Notes: generated by a model from the sequence alone, not told the origin. A stretch of DNA of 64,000 bases from Lachnospiraceae bacterium (GCA_017624835.1 JAGAMG010000042.1:1-64000), one strand, 5' to 3'; counted from the stretch's first letter, positions 1 to 9,571 are shown. Numbers and translations are program-made.

Positions 1-138
1 AATACATTGGTTAGTAAGTATTCTGTTGTATCTTGCGCAAGAGTACACTATTTCGTGGTCAATGAAATAGGACTAGAACATCAAGAAACCCTTTATTTTA
101 CTAGCTTTCCTGTTGTTGCTCCCATTATAACTCGTGAA
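1..138. other. Sequence replacing the 3' end of spoIVB; possible element junction
   Basis: Read on the minus strand, SpoIVB homology stops just after the ATG codon at 141-139, inside the conserved GGIVQGM box. The family normally continues with a serine-containing SGSP box and about 45 more residues. None of that is recognisable here in any frame. The stretch is AT-rich and encodes nothing I recognise. An inserted element ending near base 138, a rearrangement, or a decayed or misassembled end would all give this picture. The window stops too soon to decide. Confidence 0.45.
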
Positions 139-1377
139 CATCCCCTGTACAATCCCCCCGGTAATAGTCAAAAGCTCCGGGTCTGTGATGGTAAGTTCTA
201 TTCCTCGGTTTATATTGTTATTATCAAGTCGGACTCCTGTAATTTCAATATCATAATATTGCGTGGTTCCGTCCACTGTACTGATAATCTGGGCATAGCC
301 CTCCTGTATTTCCTGTTTAAAAGCAATGGGTAAGGGATTTGCGGTTGCCATTCCCATTGCCTTTTGATTACAGACTCCAAAAAGACCTCTCTCAGTATTT
401 TCCGTAATGTCTCCCAAAATCCTTGAGTCCGTATACATTATCATTCCTGTCATTTCGCCGGGTGTACCGTTCTCCCCCTTGCGTATGGATACAATTTCTG
501 TTTCGTATAAAGTACCGTCATTGGTATCCAATAAAGTGCTGGTGTCCACATCATTGATTCCATGTCCCAAAGCACCAAAATTTCCCTGACTGTCGATGTA
601 GGTCATAGTCCCCACTCCCTGAGTGTTGTCCCTTACCCAGGTACCGATTTTATAAAAGCCGTATTGATTCTTCCTGGGCTGTACCCGCACATCCATCAGT
701 TCTCCATTACGCTCCAACGTAATGACCTGCTCCTGTCCCTTACACTGTTCTATTTTATCAATAAAGTCATTCTTTTCGCTGACCGGCTCTCCATTTAACT
801 TCTGAATATAATCCCCGGACTTCAAAATATTGTCCGCCGGAGAATAGGTCATACCATCCTCACCCTGAAATTCTCCCACACCAATTACCAATATTCCGTC
901 TGTCTTCACGTAAATTCCTACAGGCTTTCCTACCGGTATCAATTCTTCTTCCTGAATAACCGAAATCCCCACCTGCTTAAAAGGAAGAAAACCAAAGAGC
1001 TTAACCTCCATTTGATAATTGCTGTTTTCTGCGGCTTTCATGGTAACGGCTTCGCTTAAATCTATGGTTACAGCCCCCTTGGGAATATTACTTTTTCCCT
1101 GCTCACTGACACTGATAATTTCAGCTTTTGCAGGAACTCCAAGGTCAAAGGACTGCTCCTCATTGGCTCTGATATGGATTGTGGAAGGAATACTGCTGTC
1201 TATGGAATAAAGAACAAAGCCTGCAAGTGCCACGCTACTGACACTTAATGCACCTATCAGCGACCATCTGTAAATACGCAATCTAAGCACTCTCTTTTTC
1301 CAAGCCTCTAAAATAACTACAGCCTCGTCCCCTGCCTGTTTTTTAATTCTTTCACTCTCACTCACCCACAATTTCAT
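73..1377 (-). CDS. spoIVB: SpoIVB-type stage IV sporulation serine peptidase, 3' end broken
   Basis: SpoIVB (peptidase family S55) is secreted from the forespore and triggers sigma-K activation. This 434-residue frame has a membrane anchor at about residues 39-58, a PDZ-like region at about 150-235, the GHGI box with the likely catalytic His272, and Asp399 in ITDPEL. The spacing of 127 residues between them matches the His236/Asp363 spacing I recall for the B. subtilis enzyme. The serine expected at residue 414 is absent: after GGIVQGM (407-413) the protein reads FTSYNG and ends 21 residues later, where the family continues with SGSP. The frame is therefore probably inactive as it stands. The ATG is preceded by GGGAGA. 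It is the last gene seen in the recN-spoIVB block; spo0A, its usual neighbour, would lie beyond the left edge. Confidence 0.85.
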   Translation of the reverse strand: MKLWVSESERIKKQAGDEAVVILEAWKKRVLRLRIYRWSLIGALSVSSVALAGFVLYSIDSSIPSTIHIRANEEQSFDLGVPAKAEIISVSEQGKSNIPKGAVTIDLSEAVTMKAAENSNYQMEVKLFGFLPFKQVGISVIQEEELIPVGKPVGIYVKTDGILVIGVGEFQGEDGMTYSPADNILKSGDYIQKLNGEPVSEKNDFIDKIEQCKGQEQVITLERNGELMDVRVQPRKNQYGFYKIGTWVRDNTQGVGTMTYIDSQGNFGALGHGINDVDTSTLLDTNDGTLYETEIVSIRKGENGTPGEMTGMIMYTDSRILGDITENTERGLFGVCNQKAMGMATANPLPIAFKQEIQEGYAQIISTVDGTTQYYDIEITGVRLDNNNINRGIELTITDPELLTITGGIVQGMFTSYNGSNNRKASKIKGFLMF

Positions 1378-1428
1378 TACCGCTATCTCCCATATTCATT
1401 ACCTTAAATACCTTTGTTAGAAAGAAAA

Positions 1429-1463
1429 AAGCAAGTCCTTTCTTATACCAAAAGACTTGCATT
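1429..1463 (-). terminator. Rho-independent terminator after the phosphofructokinase gene
   Basis: The arms GCAAGTC (1431-1437) and GACTTGC (1454-1460) are inverted repeats, and the pairing extends by further A/T pairs. On the minus strand the hairpin is followed by a run of six T. It lies between the end of the kinase gene at 1522 and the start of spoIVB at 1377, so spoIVB probably has its own promoter. Confidence 0.7.
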
Positions 1464-1521
1464 TCTATTATGTGTACTTTCTTACATTTTACTTATGGGA
1501 AAATTATGCTTTTCTTTTATT

Positions 1522-2433
1522 TTAAAAATTGTTTAACTTATCTAATAATTCTTCAACCATCTCCCTGGTCGCAAATCCCTCCGAAAAAGCACTGGCACTG
1601 CCTGTGGCAAGCCCCATATAAAAAGCCGCTTCATACTGCTGCTTCTCCATCCAACCTGCCATAAAACCGGCGACCATGGAATCTCCTGCTCCTACACTGT
1701 TCATTACCTTTCCCTTAGGTGCCGGTGCCTGCAAAATACTTCCATCTGCCGCAAGCAGCACTGCCCCTTCACCTCCCAGGGAAATTAACACATTTACCGC
1801 GCCCATTTCCTGCAAACGTTTTCCATAAGGAATAACCTCTTCCCTAGAAAAAAGCTCTACTCCAAAAAGCTCATTCAATTCCTGCAAATTCGGCTTTATC
1901 AAAAAAGGATGATATTCCAATACCTTCCATAAAAGCTCCTTTGTGGCATCGACCACAATTCTGACTCCTCGTCCCTGCAAACGTTGCATGATTTGACAGT
2001 AAATATCCGAGCACATGGAAGAAGGAATGCTACCAGCCAAAAACAGCACGTCTCCATCCTGCAACTGTTCCAGCCTTTCCATAAGCTCCGCTACTTTAGC
2101 CTCTTCCACCACCGGACCACATCCATTGATTTCTGTTCCGTCCACGGACAAAAGCTTCATATTGATTCTGGAATTTCCACTGTCCAGCTTAATAAAATCA
2201 GAAGCAATCCCAAGCTCTCGAAGCTTCCTGACAATCTCATCCCCTGTAAAGCCTGCCACAAAACCTAATGCCCTATTCTCCAACCCTAAATTCTTTAAAA
2301 CAATGGAAATATTGATTCCCTTTCCACCGGGTAACAGCTTTTCAGAGCTTGTTCTATTGGTATATCCCAGTTTGAAATCCTCCACAGAAACAAGATAATC
2401 CAGGGAAGGATTGAAAGTTACTGTATAAATCAT
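1522..2433 (-). CDS. fruK: 1-phosphofructokinase family sugar-phosphate kinase
   Basis: This 303-residue PfkB-family kinase starts MIYTVTFNPSLDY, the usual opening of 1-phosphofructokinases and tagatose-6-phosphate kinases. It carries the sugar-binding PGGKGIN motif near residue 39 and the ATP/anion-hole motif NSVGAGDS near residue 240, which contains the catalytic Asp. The likely reaction is fructose 1-phosphate to fructose 1,6-bisphosphate, but LacC-type substrates cannot be excluded. The start at 2433 is set by GGAGGTGG seven bases upstream; an in-frame extension to 2472 would run into recN. No PTS permease or FruR regulator lies beside it, so this looks like a lone kinase placed between recN and spoIVB. 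Confidence 0.8.
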   Translation of the reverse strand: MIYTVTFNPSLDYLVSVEDFKLGYTNRTSSEKLLPGGKGINISIVLKNLGLENRALGFVAGFTGDEIVRKLRELGIASDFIKLDSGNSRINMKLLSVDGTEINGCGPVVEEAKVAELMERLEQLQDGDVLFLAGSIPSSMCSDIYCQIMQRLQGRGVRIVVDATKELLWKVLEYHPFLIKPNLQELNELFGVELFSREEVIPYGKRLQEMGAVNVLISLGGEGAVLLAADGSILQAPAPKGKVMNSVGAGDSMVAGFMAGWMEKQQYEAAFYMGLATGSASAFSEGFATREMVEELLDKLNNF

Positions 2434-2459
2434 ATACACCACCTCCTGATATGAAAAAA

Positions 2460-4154
2460 CTAGGAGCGGCACTGCCTTTTATGCTGTCCTGCCTGTGCTT
2501 TCATTTCCCTTGCATTGGATAATGCTGCTTCACTGAGCTCATCGCTTCCCAAAAGTCTTGCCAATTCTGCCAGACTCTGCTCCTCTTCCAAGACCTTAAT
2601 ATCCGTAATAGTATGATTATCCTGACTTCTCTTGGCAATCACAAAATGAGTATCTGCCATAGCTGCAATCTGGGGCAAATGAGTAATACAAATTACCTGA
2701 TGGGCACCTGCCACAACAGCCAGCTGCTCCGACACCTTCCAGGCTGTTTTACCACTGATTCCTGTATCTATCTCATCAAAAATAAGGGTATCAATGGCAT
2801 CCCTTCCGGCAAGCACTGTCTTAATTGCCAGCATTACTCTGGAAAGCTCACCACCACTGGCAACCTGACTTAAGGGCTTTAAACTTTCTCCCGGATTGGT
2901 GGAAATCAAAAATTCCACATCATCATAGCCCTTTGCGGTAATCGTTTGTTCGGGTCGAACTGCAATTTCAAATTCCACAGTAAGAAAATTTAATCCAACC
3001 AAAGCCACTTTTAATTTTTCAGACAACTGTAGGGCATTTTTTTGACGAATCCCGGAAAGCTTCTCACAAGCCTTATGCAGCTTGGCTTCCTTTTCAGAAA
3101 GCTCCTGCTGTAATTTTTGCATATAGGCGTCATAATCCGCCAGTTTCATAAGTAGCTGCTGTCTGCTCTCGCCATAGCCTATAATTTCTTCTATGGTATT
3201 TCCGTATTTGCCCTTCAAATGATTGATTACATTTAATCGTTCCTCTACCGTACGGAAATCCTCTTCATCAAATTCACAATCACTGATATAGGTTGATACA
3301 TCCCGGTTATAATCAGCCAACAGACTTTCCACCTCTGACAGCTGACTCTCTAATTGCTCCAGCTTTTCATCATACATGGTTACACTTCTAAGTGCTCTTA
3401 AAGCTCTGCTCAAGGCACTTCCCGCACCACTGTCAGAATCACTTCCACTATATAAATAGCTTTCTGCCAGATTTTCCGTAATTTTTCTGCTATTAGACAT
3501 AAGACGATAGCGTTGCTCCAGTTCCTCGTCCTCTCCCACACACAGTTTTGCCTCATCAATTTCCTGATATTCAAATTCTGCCAAAGCCTGCTCCTTTGCC
3601 TTAGCTTCCTCATCCATGGATTCCTCTTCTATGGTTTGTTTCAGACTCCTGCATTCTTTAAATAGCTCTGCCACTAACAAAGCTGCCTCATCCAATTCCA
3701 AACCTGCATAAGCATCCAAAATTTCCATATGCTTCTTTTTATGAAGCAGTGATTGATGCTCATGCTGTCCATGAATATCAATCAGCACCTCCGCCAATTC
3801 CTTTACCTGCCTGGCAGTTACTGTTTCTCCATTGATTCTGCAAGTGCTCTTCCCCACCTGCATTCTACGGCTGATGATAATGGTACCGTCTTCTTCCATT
3901 GCCAAATCCATCTCCTGCATTTTGGCAAGTACCCTTTCATCCTCACAGGAAAAAACAAGCTCCACCAGAGCACTATCCGTTCCCTGCCGAAGCATTTCCT
4001 TCTCAAATTTGCCTCCAAGTGCCAAATTGACAGAGCCTATCAAAAGGGATTTACCTGCACCGGTTTCTCCGGTCAGAATATTAAGTCCCCGGCTGAATTC
4101 TACCTCTGTCTCTTCCATCAAAGCAAGATTTTTCACATGTAAACTTTGTAACAT
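2460..4154 (-). CDS. recN: DNA repair ATPase RecN
   Basis: RecN is an SMC-like ATPase that gathers and protects DNA ends during double-strand break repair. The 564-residue protein is normal in length. It shows Walker A (GETGAGKSLL, about 29-38), the HGQHEHQSLL motif near 132, a long central coiled coil (about 150-370), the ABC signature ASGGELSR, Walker B (TLIFDEIDTGISG) and a THLPQIAAMAD switch motif. The ATG has AAGGAG eight bases upstream. It sits between argR and the kinase gene, in the canonical Firmicutes order. Confidence 0.97.
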   Translation of the reverse strand: MLQSLHVKNLALMEETEVEFSRGLNILTGETGAGKSLLIGSVNLALGGKFEKEMLRQGTDSALVELVFSCEDERVLAKMQEMDLAMEEDGTIIISRRMQVGKSTCRINGETVTARQVKELAEVLIDIHGQHEHQSLLHKKKHMEILDAYAGLELDEAALLVAELFKECRSLKQTIEEESMDEEAKAKEQALAEFEYQEIDEAKLCVGEDEELEQRYRLMSNSRKITENLAESYLYSGSDSDSGAGSALSRALRALRSVTMYDEKLEQLESQLSEVESLLADYNRDVSTYISDCEFDEEDFRTVEERLNVINHLKGKYGNTIEEIIGYGESRQQLLMKLADYDAYMQKLQQELSEKEAKLHKACEKLSGIRQKNALQLSEKLKVALVGLNFLTVEFEIAVRPEQTITAKGYDDVEFLISTNPGESLKPLSQVASGGELSRVMLAIKTVLAGRDAIDTLIFDEIDTGISGKTAWKVSEQLAVVAGAHQVICITHLPQIAAMADTHFVIAKRSQDNHTITDIKVLEEEQSLAELARLLGSDELSEAALSNAREMKAQAGQHKRQCRS

Positions 4155-4237
4155 ATTACACTCTCCTTATGCACCTTCTCCCGGATACATAATCACATCC
4201 TCCGAACGCATCCCCATACGTTCCGGTACCCAAATCC

Positions 4238-4690
4238 TTATTTCTCAATCATAATATGGATTTTTTCCATTAATGCCAATGTTTCCTCGGTGGTTCTTAC
4301 AGCCACCATAATAGTATCATCCCCCGCGATACAGCCCACAATCTCAGGAAATTTCAAGGCATCCAAAGCAGCCGCCACTGCCATTGCCATACCGGATACC
4401 GTCTTTACCACCAAAATATTTTGTGCCATATCCATGGATGCAAAACCATCACGCAATACACGGATATATTTATCTCCCATATGACTGTCATCCTGCTTCA
4501 GCACTACATACTTTTGCTTTCCGCTTCCGGTAGGAATCTTAGAAAGCTTCAGCTCTCTGATATCTCTGGAAACCGTTGCCTGGGTAACGGTAAAACCCGC
4601 CGACTTTAAATAGCTTGCCAACTCCTCCTGAGTTTCCACATCATATTTTTCTATGATTTCCACAATTTTACGATGTCTGATTTTCTTCAT
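4238..4690 (-). CDS. argR: Arginine repressor ArgR
   Basis: This 150-residue protein has the ArgR layout: an N-terminal winged helix (residues 1-70, with the recognition segment VTQATVSRDIREL) and a C-terminal arginine-binding hexamerisation domain containing GCIAGDDTIMVAVR. With arginine bound the family represses arginine biosynthesis and controls catabolism. No arginine genes are nearby. Its place between nadK and recN is the conserved position in Firmicutes, so the targets are probably elsewhere. Confidence 0.96.
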   Translation of the reverse strand: MKKIRHRKIVEIIEKYDVETQEELASYLKSAGFTVTQATVSRDIRELKLSKIPTGSGKQKYVVLKQDDSHMGDKYIRVLRDGFASMDMAQNILVVKTVSGMAMAVAAALDALKFPEIVGCIAGDDTIMVAVRTTEETLALMEKIHIMIEK

Positions 4691-4707
4691 CCCGTCGTAT
4701 TCCTTTC

Positions 4708-5577
4708 TTATTTATCCCGCATCTTTCTATGTAGCATTTCCAGGAAGCTTACCTGATTTAATCGTATAAACTCAGTTGTTTTTTCTGACTGCACAATTCG
4801 GATTCTATCCCCCGTACTTAGGGCAATCTTATGACTTCCGTCAAAATTGGCTTCCACCGTCTGTGGTTGTCCTTCCCTGCCATTGGGAATTTCAATTTCA
4901 ATTACATCCTCGGGAGGCAGAATAATGCTTCTTTGATTCAATGCATGGGGACAGATTGGGGTCAGCATAATCAGCTTTGCCTTAGGCTCTACCAAAGGTC
5001 CTCCTGCGGACAAATTATAACCCGTGGAACCGGTGGGAGTGGTAACAATCATACCATCCGCCTTGTAATCATGCAAAAACTGCTTGTTCACATAGATATT
5101 AAACTTTATGATTTGCAGGGAACCGCTTCTGGAAATAACAATATCATTTAATGCCCAGCCTTCCTCACAGCTTCCGTCCTTATGGATTACCTTTCCATTC
5201 AGCATCATACGGCTTTCCTGTTCATACTCTCCCGCAATCAAACGTTCCAAGGCTTCCTCCAGATAGGCAGGCTCTATTTCCGTCATGTACCCCAAGGTAC
5301 CTAGATTTACACCGATAATAGGAATATGTAGCTTCTTGGTCTCTCTGGCGGCCTCCAGCACCGTACCGTCTCCCCCAAGTACTATCATACAATCCACATC
5401 CCTGGGAATATCCGGTGCTGCATCCTCGCAGTCCTCTTCCTGCTTCTCCATCCAATCCGCTTCCTTAATGCGCAGACTTACCTTCTGCCCTCTGGTAGCC
5501 AGATAACTGTGGATATATTCTGTTGTTGCAAGCATCTTGTCTTTATGTCTATTGGTATATATCAGAAAATGCTTCAT
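4708..5577 (-). CDS. nadK: NAD kinase
   Basis: It phosphorylates NAD to NADP. The 289-residue protein has the GGDGT catalytic loop (68-72), the NDIVI segment, the TPTGSTGYNLSAGGP motif that binds NAD, and the SPHALNQRS-like segment near 215. The start ATG follows AGGAGAAGG. It is 18 bases from argR and 22 from tlyA, consistent with one transcript. Confidence 0.96.
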   Translation of the reverse strand: MKHFLIYTNRHKDKMLATTEYIHSYLATRGQKVSLRIKEADWMEKQEEDCEDAAPDIPRDVDCMIVLGGDGTVLEAARETKKLHIPIIGVNLGTLGYMTEIEPAYLEEALERLIAGEYEQESRMMLNGKVIHKDGSCEEGWALNDIVISRSGSLQIIKFNIYVNKQFLHDYKADGMIVTTPTGSTGYNLSAGGPLVEPKAKLIMLTPICPHALNQRSIILPPEDVIEIEIPNGREGQPQTVEANFDGSHKIALSTGDRIRIVQSEKTTEFIRLNQVSFLEMLHRKMRDK

Positions 5578-5598
5578 CTGCCTTCTCCTGTCATAGGA

Positions 5599-6480
5599 TT
5601 ATAAACTATGTGAATGCTCTACAATTCCTTTAATAATTTCATTCCATTCCTGTGTATAGGATAAACCTGTCTTTTCCAGAATAATTTCCTTCAATCGTTC
5701 TTCCGCATCCTTCTCGGACAACTCCTGAATCTCTTCCGAAGGCTCTTCCTGTTTACATATATGCAGTAAATATTCAATATTTCCTTCCGGTCCCTTGATG
5801 GGAGAAAACTCCAGATGCAATACTGCAAAACCGATGCTGTCTGCATAATCAATAATCTTGCGGATAACCTCCTCATGAATCTCCGGTTCCCGTACTACAC
5901 CGTTTTTGCCCACCTTGTCTCTTCCTGCTTCAAACTGGGGCTTTATCAGACACACCATTTGTCCCCCGGTCTTTAAAAGATTCCTTGCCGGAATCAAAAT
6001 CTTGGTTAGAGAAATAAAGGACACATCCACACTGGCAAAATCCAAATCATCCTCTATATCCTCTCTCACCATGTAGCGGAAATTGGTCTGCTCCATACAT
6101 ACCACCCGCTCATCATTGCGCAGCTTCCATGCAAGCTGTCCATGCCCTACATCCACTGCATAAACCTTTGCTGCACCATTTTGCAGCATACAATCTGTAA
6201 AGCCTCCGGTAGAGGAACCGATATCCATACAGACACAATCCTCCAAAGCAAACTGCCACTGCTCCATTGCCTTTTCCAGCTTTAAACCGCCACGGCTTAC
6301 ATATTTTAAACTACTGCCTCTTACCTCTAATTGAATCTTACTTACATCAAAGGAGGTTCCTGCCTTATCCTCCTTTTGTCCGTTTACATAAACATTACCG
6401 GACATGATAATAGCCTTTGCTTTTTCTCTGGAGGGGGCATAGCCCTGATTTACCAGAATTACATCCAAACGTTCCTTCAT
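5599..6480 (-). CDS. tlyA: TlyA-family rRNA methyltransferase
   Basis: It has an N-terminal S4 RNA-binding domain (about 1-60, with the SREKAKAIIMSG core) followed by an FtsJ/RrmJ-like Rossmann methyltransferase with SAM motif DIGSSTGGFTDC (86-97). The family methylates ribosomal RNA at cytidine 2'-O positions and is often misnamed hemolysin. The 293-residue length is slightly long, with an acidic C-terminal tail. The ATG lies one base beyond the dxs stop, with GGAGAAATAAA in front of it, so translation is probably coupled to dxs. Confidence 0.92.
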   Translation of the reverse strand: MKERLDVILVNQGYAPSREKAKAIIMSGNVYVNGQKEDKAGTSFDVSKIQLEVRGSSLKYVSRGGLKLEKAMEQWQFALEDCVCMDIGSSTGGFTDCMLQNGAAKVYAVDVGHGQLAWKLRNDERVVCMEQTNFRYMVREDIEDDLDFASVDVSFISLTKILIPARNLLKTGGQMVCLIKPQFEAGRDKVGKNGVVREPEIHEEVIRKIIDYADSIGFAVLHLEFSPIKGPEGNIEYLLHICKQEEPSEEIQELSEKDAEERLKEIILEKTGLSYTQEWNEIIKGIVEHSHSL

Positions 6481-6481
6481 T

Positions 6482-8341
6482 TTATTTCTCCAGCTTCTGA
6501 CAGATACGTTCTACAATACTTTCTGTATCAATACCGATTTCCTTCTTTAAAAGCTCCACATTACCGTGCTCCACATACACATCGGGGATACAGATATTCA
6601 GACAGGCAATGTGCTTTTCATGGTCATTCAGGCATTTCAATACCTTTTCACCGTAGCCGCCACAGGCTACATTTTCCTCCATGGTCACAATCAGCTTATG
6701 AGTTTCACAGGCTGCCAATACCGCCTCTTCATCAATGGGCTTTACAAACCGCCCGTTAACAACACTGACCCGATAGCCCTTTTCCTTTAATTTATCCCTC
6801 ACTGCTTCTGCTGCCTTTACCATACTTCCAATAGCAAACAGTGCAACCTCAGATTCTCTGTAAATCCACTCCGCCTTACCACATTCAATGGGTTCTCGGT
6901 ACTCCTTAAGTCCATCATAGGCATTGCCTCTGGGATATCGGATGGCAATGGGCTTCCCAAAATTCACTGCAAATTTCAACATGTCGGAAAGCTCCCATTT
7001 ATTCTTTGGAGCACAGACATGCATATTGGGTATACCGGACAGATAGGTAAAATCAAAAATTCCCTGATGGGTTTCTCCATCGCTACCCACCAGCCCGGCT
7101 CTGTCGATTGCAAATACTACCGGTAGATTCTGAATACATACATCATGTACTATTTGATCATAGGCTCTTTGCAGGAAGGAGGAATACACGGCTACCACCG
7201 GCTTTAAACCGCCTGCCGCCAGACCCGCCGCAAAGGTTACTGCATGCTCCTCTGCAATTCCCACATCAAAGAATCGATCCGGGTACATATTATGAAAACG
7301 CTTTAAGCCGGTACCATCCGGCATTGCTGCGGTAATTGCCACTATTTTTTCATCACGCTGTCCCAGCTTGCACATTACAGTGGAAAAAATATCCGTATAA
7401 TTGGCTGTCGTTCTGGGATGGGAAGGAATTCCTGTTTCAATATTAAAGGGTTCTGCACCATGAAATCTTGCCGGATGTCTCTCCGCAGGAGCATATCCCT
7501 TCCCCTTCTGGGTCATCACATGGATTAATACTGCTCCCTTTACTCTTTTTGCTTCCTTTAATACTCTTACAAGTCCCGGAATATTATGCCCATCCACAGG
7601 TCCTAAATAGGTAAGCCCCATATCTTCAAAAAGCATTCCCGGGATTACCAACTGTTTAAAGCTACTCTTGGCACGACGGATATGGTTTACCATATTATCT
7701 CCGCCCTTAGTTCCGCGAAGAGCATTATAAACCCCTTCCTTCAAATCCAAATAGCTGTCGGCAGTTCTGATATTATTCAGATACTTGGACACACCACCTA
7801 CATTCTCGGAAATGGACATATTATTGTCATTTAATATAATAATAAAATTGGTTTCCAGCTTTGCCGCATTATTCATGGCTTCATACGCCATACCACCGGT
7901 CAGGGAACCGTCTCCGATTACGGATACAATGGTATTTTTCTCGCCCTTAATATCCCTTGCCTTTACCAGACCAAGTCCCGCAGAAATAGAAGTAGAACTA
8001 TGTCCGGTATCAAAAGCATCGTAATCACTTTCCTTGCGCTTGGGGAATCCACTCATACCACCAAACTGGCGTAGGCTGTCAAAGCCTTCCTTTCGACCGG
8101 TTAACAGCTTATGGGTATAGGATTGATGTCCAACATCCCAAATCAGCTTATCCTCAGGAAGATTCAACGCCAAATGTAATGCCATGGTAAGCTCCACCGT
8201 TCCCAAATTGGAGCCCAAATGTCCACCTGTAACACTGATTTTTTCTATCAAAAAATCCCGGATTTCCTGTGCCAGCGCATCATAATCCCTTTTATTTATT
8301 TTCTTAATATCATTTGCATTTTCTATTCTTTCCAATAACAT
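6482..8341 (-). CDS. dxs: 1-deoxy-D-xylulose-5-phosphate synthase
   Basis: This TPP enzyme condenses pyruvate and glyceraldehyde 3-phosphate, the first step of the MEP isoprenoid route. The GHLGSNLG region, the thiamine motif GDGSLTGGMAYEAMNNA, and DRAGLVGSDGETHQG in the middle domain are all present. The protein is 619 residues from the ATG at 8341, which matches family starts of the MLLERI type and has GAGG eight bases upstream. An in-frame GTG at 8362 has a weaker site. It lies directly downstream of ispA, the next isoprenoid gene. Confidence 0.96.
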   Translation of the reverse strand: MLLERIENANDIKKINKRDYDALAQEIRDFLIEKISVTGGHLGSNLGTVELTMALHLALNLPEDKLIWDVGHQSYTHKLLTGRKEGFDSLRQFGGMSGFPKRKESDYDAFDTGHSSTSISAGLGLVKARDIKGEKNTIVSVIGDGSLTGGMAYEAMNNAAKLETNFIIILNDNNMSISENVGGVSKYLNNIRTADSYLDLKEGVYNALRGTKGGDNMVNHIRRAKSSFKQLVIPGMLFEDMGLTYLGPVDGHNIPGLVRVLKEAKRVKGAVLIHVMTQKGKGYAPAERHPARFHGAEPFNIETGIPSHPRTTANYTDIFSTVMCKLGQRDEKIVAITAAMPDGTGLKRFHNMYPDRFFDVGIAEEHAVTFAAGLAAGGLKPVVAVYSSFLQRAYDQIVHDVCIQNLPVVFAIDRAGLVGSDGETHQGIFDFTYLSGIPNMHVCAPKNKWELSDMLKFAVNFGKPIAIRYPRGNAYDGLKEYREPIECGKAEWIYRESEVALFAIGSMVKAAEAVRDKLKEKGYRVSVVNGRFVKPIDEEAVLAACETHKLIVTMEENVACGGYGEKVLKCLNDHEKHIACLNICIPDVYVEHGNVELLKKEIGIDTESIVERICQKLEK

Positions 8342-8389
8342 ATGCCTGTCCTCATAGAGCACTCACCTAAGTGATGTACTCAATCTTTG

Positions 8390-9313
8390 TCAGTTTCGTC
8401 TGTGTATCAGTTGTAAAATCAATGCCTCCAAAAATTCATGTTCTCCGGGAAAGCTGTTGAGAATAGTTACTGCCTCATTGGACAACCTTTCCACTTCTTT
8501 CCGGGAACTTTCCAAACCATTGATGGTTACGTAGGTCTGCTTATTATTTTGTGCATCACTGCCCACCATCTTACCAAGCTCTTTACTGTCACCGATTACA
8601 TCCAAAACATCATCCTGAATCTGAAAAGCAATGCCGATGTTGTAAGCACACTTTTCAATGGCAGCAACGGACTCCTTGTCTGCTCCTGCCAAAATAGCTC
8701 CCACCATCATGGATGCCTGAATCAAAGCTGCAGTCTTATGCTCATGGACAAACAAAATTTCCTCTGTGGACAACTGTCTGTCCTGATTTTCTGCTTCTAT
8801 ATCTACAGTTTGCCCACCTATCATGCCATAAATTCCTGCTTTTTTGGCAAGCACGGAAAGACTCTCTGCCACAGCACCCATACTCTCCAAAGTCTGCTCC
8901 TGATTATCCTTTACTGAAAAAGCCTTTAGTGCGGTTTCAAATGCATAATTTAACAGTCCGTCCCCTGCTAAAATGCCCATGGCATCCCCGTAAACACTCC
9001 ATGTGGTTTTACGACCTCTGCGATATTCATCATTATCCATTGCAGGCAAATCATCATGCACCAAAGAATAGGTATGTATCATTTCCATGGCTGCCATAAA
9101 AGGCTTCACAACAGAGCCCTCTCCTCCAAACATCCGGTAGGTTTCCTGCATCAGCATGGGACGCAGTCTCTTACCACCTGCAAGAAGACTGTAATTCATG
9201 GCTTCCAATACTGTTTTCTGATAACCCTCTTCTTTGGGAAGATAGCTTTTTAAAATTTCCTCTATTTCATATACCTTTGCCTGTAATAATTCCTGAAATT
9301 TACTGTTTTCCAT
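8390..9313 (-). CDS. ispA: Polyprenyl (farnesyl/geranyl) diphosphate synthase
   Basis: It is a short-chain trans-prenyltransferase that builds geranyl or farnesyl diphosphate from IPP and DMAPP. The 307-residue, all-helical protein has the first aspartate-rich motif DDLPAMDND (87-95), the GGKRLRP substrate motif near 46, and the second motif QDDVLDV near 232. The start has AGGAAACGG upstream. It lies between xseB and dxs, the usual Firmicutes arrangement. The exact chain length cannot be read from the sequence. Confidence 0.94.
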   Translation of the reverse strand: MENSKFQELLQAKVYEIEEILKSYLPKEEGYQKTVLEAMNYSLLAGGKRLRPMLMQETYRMFGGEGSVVKPFMAAMEMIHTYSLVHDDLPAMDNDEYRRGRKTTWSVYGDAMGILAGDGLLNYAFETALKAFSVKDNQEQTLESMGAVAESLSVLAKKAGIYGMIGGQTVDIEAENQDRQLSTEEILFVHEHKTAALIQASMMVGAILAGADKESVAAIEKCAYNIGIAFQIQDDVLDVIGDSKELGKMVGSDAQNNKQTYVTINGLESSRKEVERLSNEAVTILNSFPGEHEFLEALILQLIHRRN

Positions 9314-9355
9314 ATCCGTTTCCTATCTCCATGCATTGTCCGTCCGCAAATCACA

Positions 9356-9571
9356 CTACAGTTCTTCTAACACACCCTGCTCACTGAGCTTCAATACCTT
9401 CTTTTCCACCCGGTCTATCTGCTCATTGCATTCTTTTAATATTGACATACCTGTACTGTAAGCCTGAAATGCCTCCTCAAGAGAGATTTCCTCAGTTTCC
9501 AGCTTTTCTATGGTTTCTTCCAATCTTGCAAAATTTTCTTCTAAACTAAATTCCTTCTTTTCTTCGCTCAT
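9356..9571 (-). CDS. xseB: Exodeoxyribonuclease VII small subunit
   Basis: The 71-residue helical protein has the family pattern FEENFARLEETIEKLE-like heptads followed by LEEAFQAYSTGMSILKECNEQI. Several copies bind the long XseA subunit to form exonuclease VII, which degrades single-stranded DNA. The start at 9571 is chosen because AAAGGA lies at the right distance. A TTG at 9604 that overlaps the xseA stop would add an unconserved leader. Confidence 0.92.
   Translation of the reverse strand: MSEEKKEFSLEENFARLEETIEKLETEEISLEEAFQAYSTGMSILKECNEQIDRVEKKVLKLSEQGVLEEL

Noticed and set aside
1..138. Weak out-of-frame resemblance to the missing SpoIVB tail (a GKLV tetrapeptide)
   Set aside because: Only a few residues match, followed by stop codons. 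This is not enough to claim a simple frameshift.
7..333. 108-residue plus-strand frame at the left edge
   Set aside because: It runs antisense to conserved spoIVB sequence for most of its length and has no ribosome binding site.
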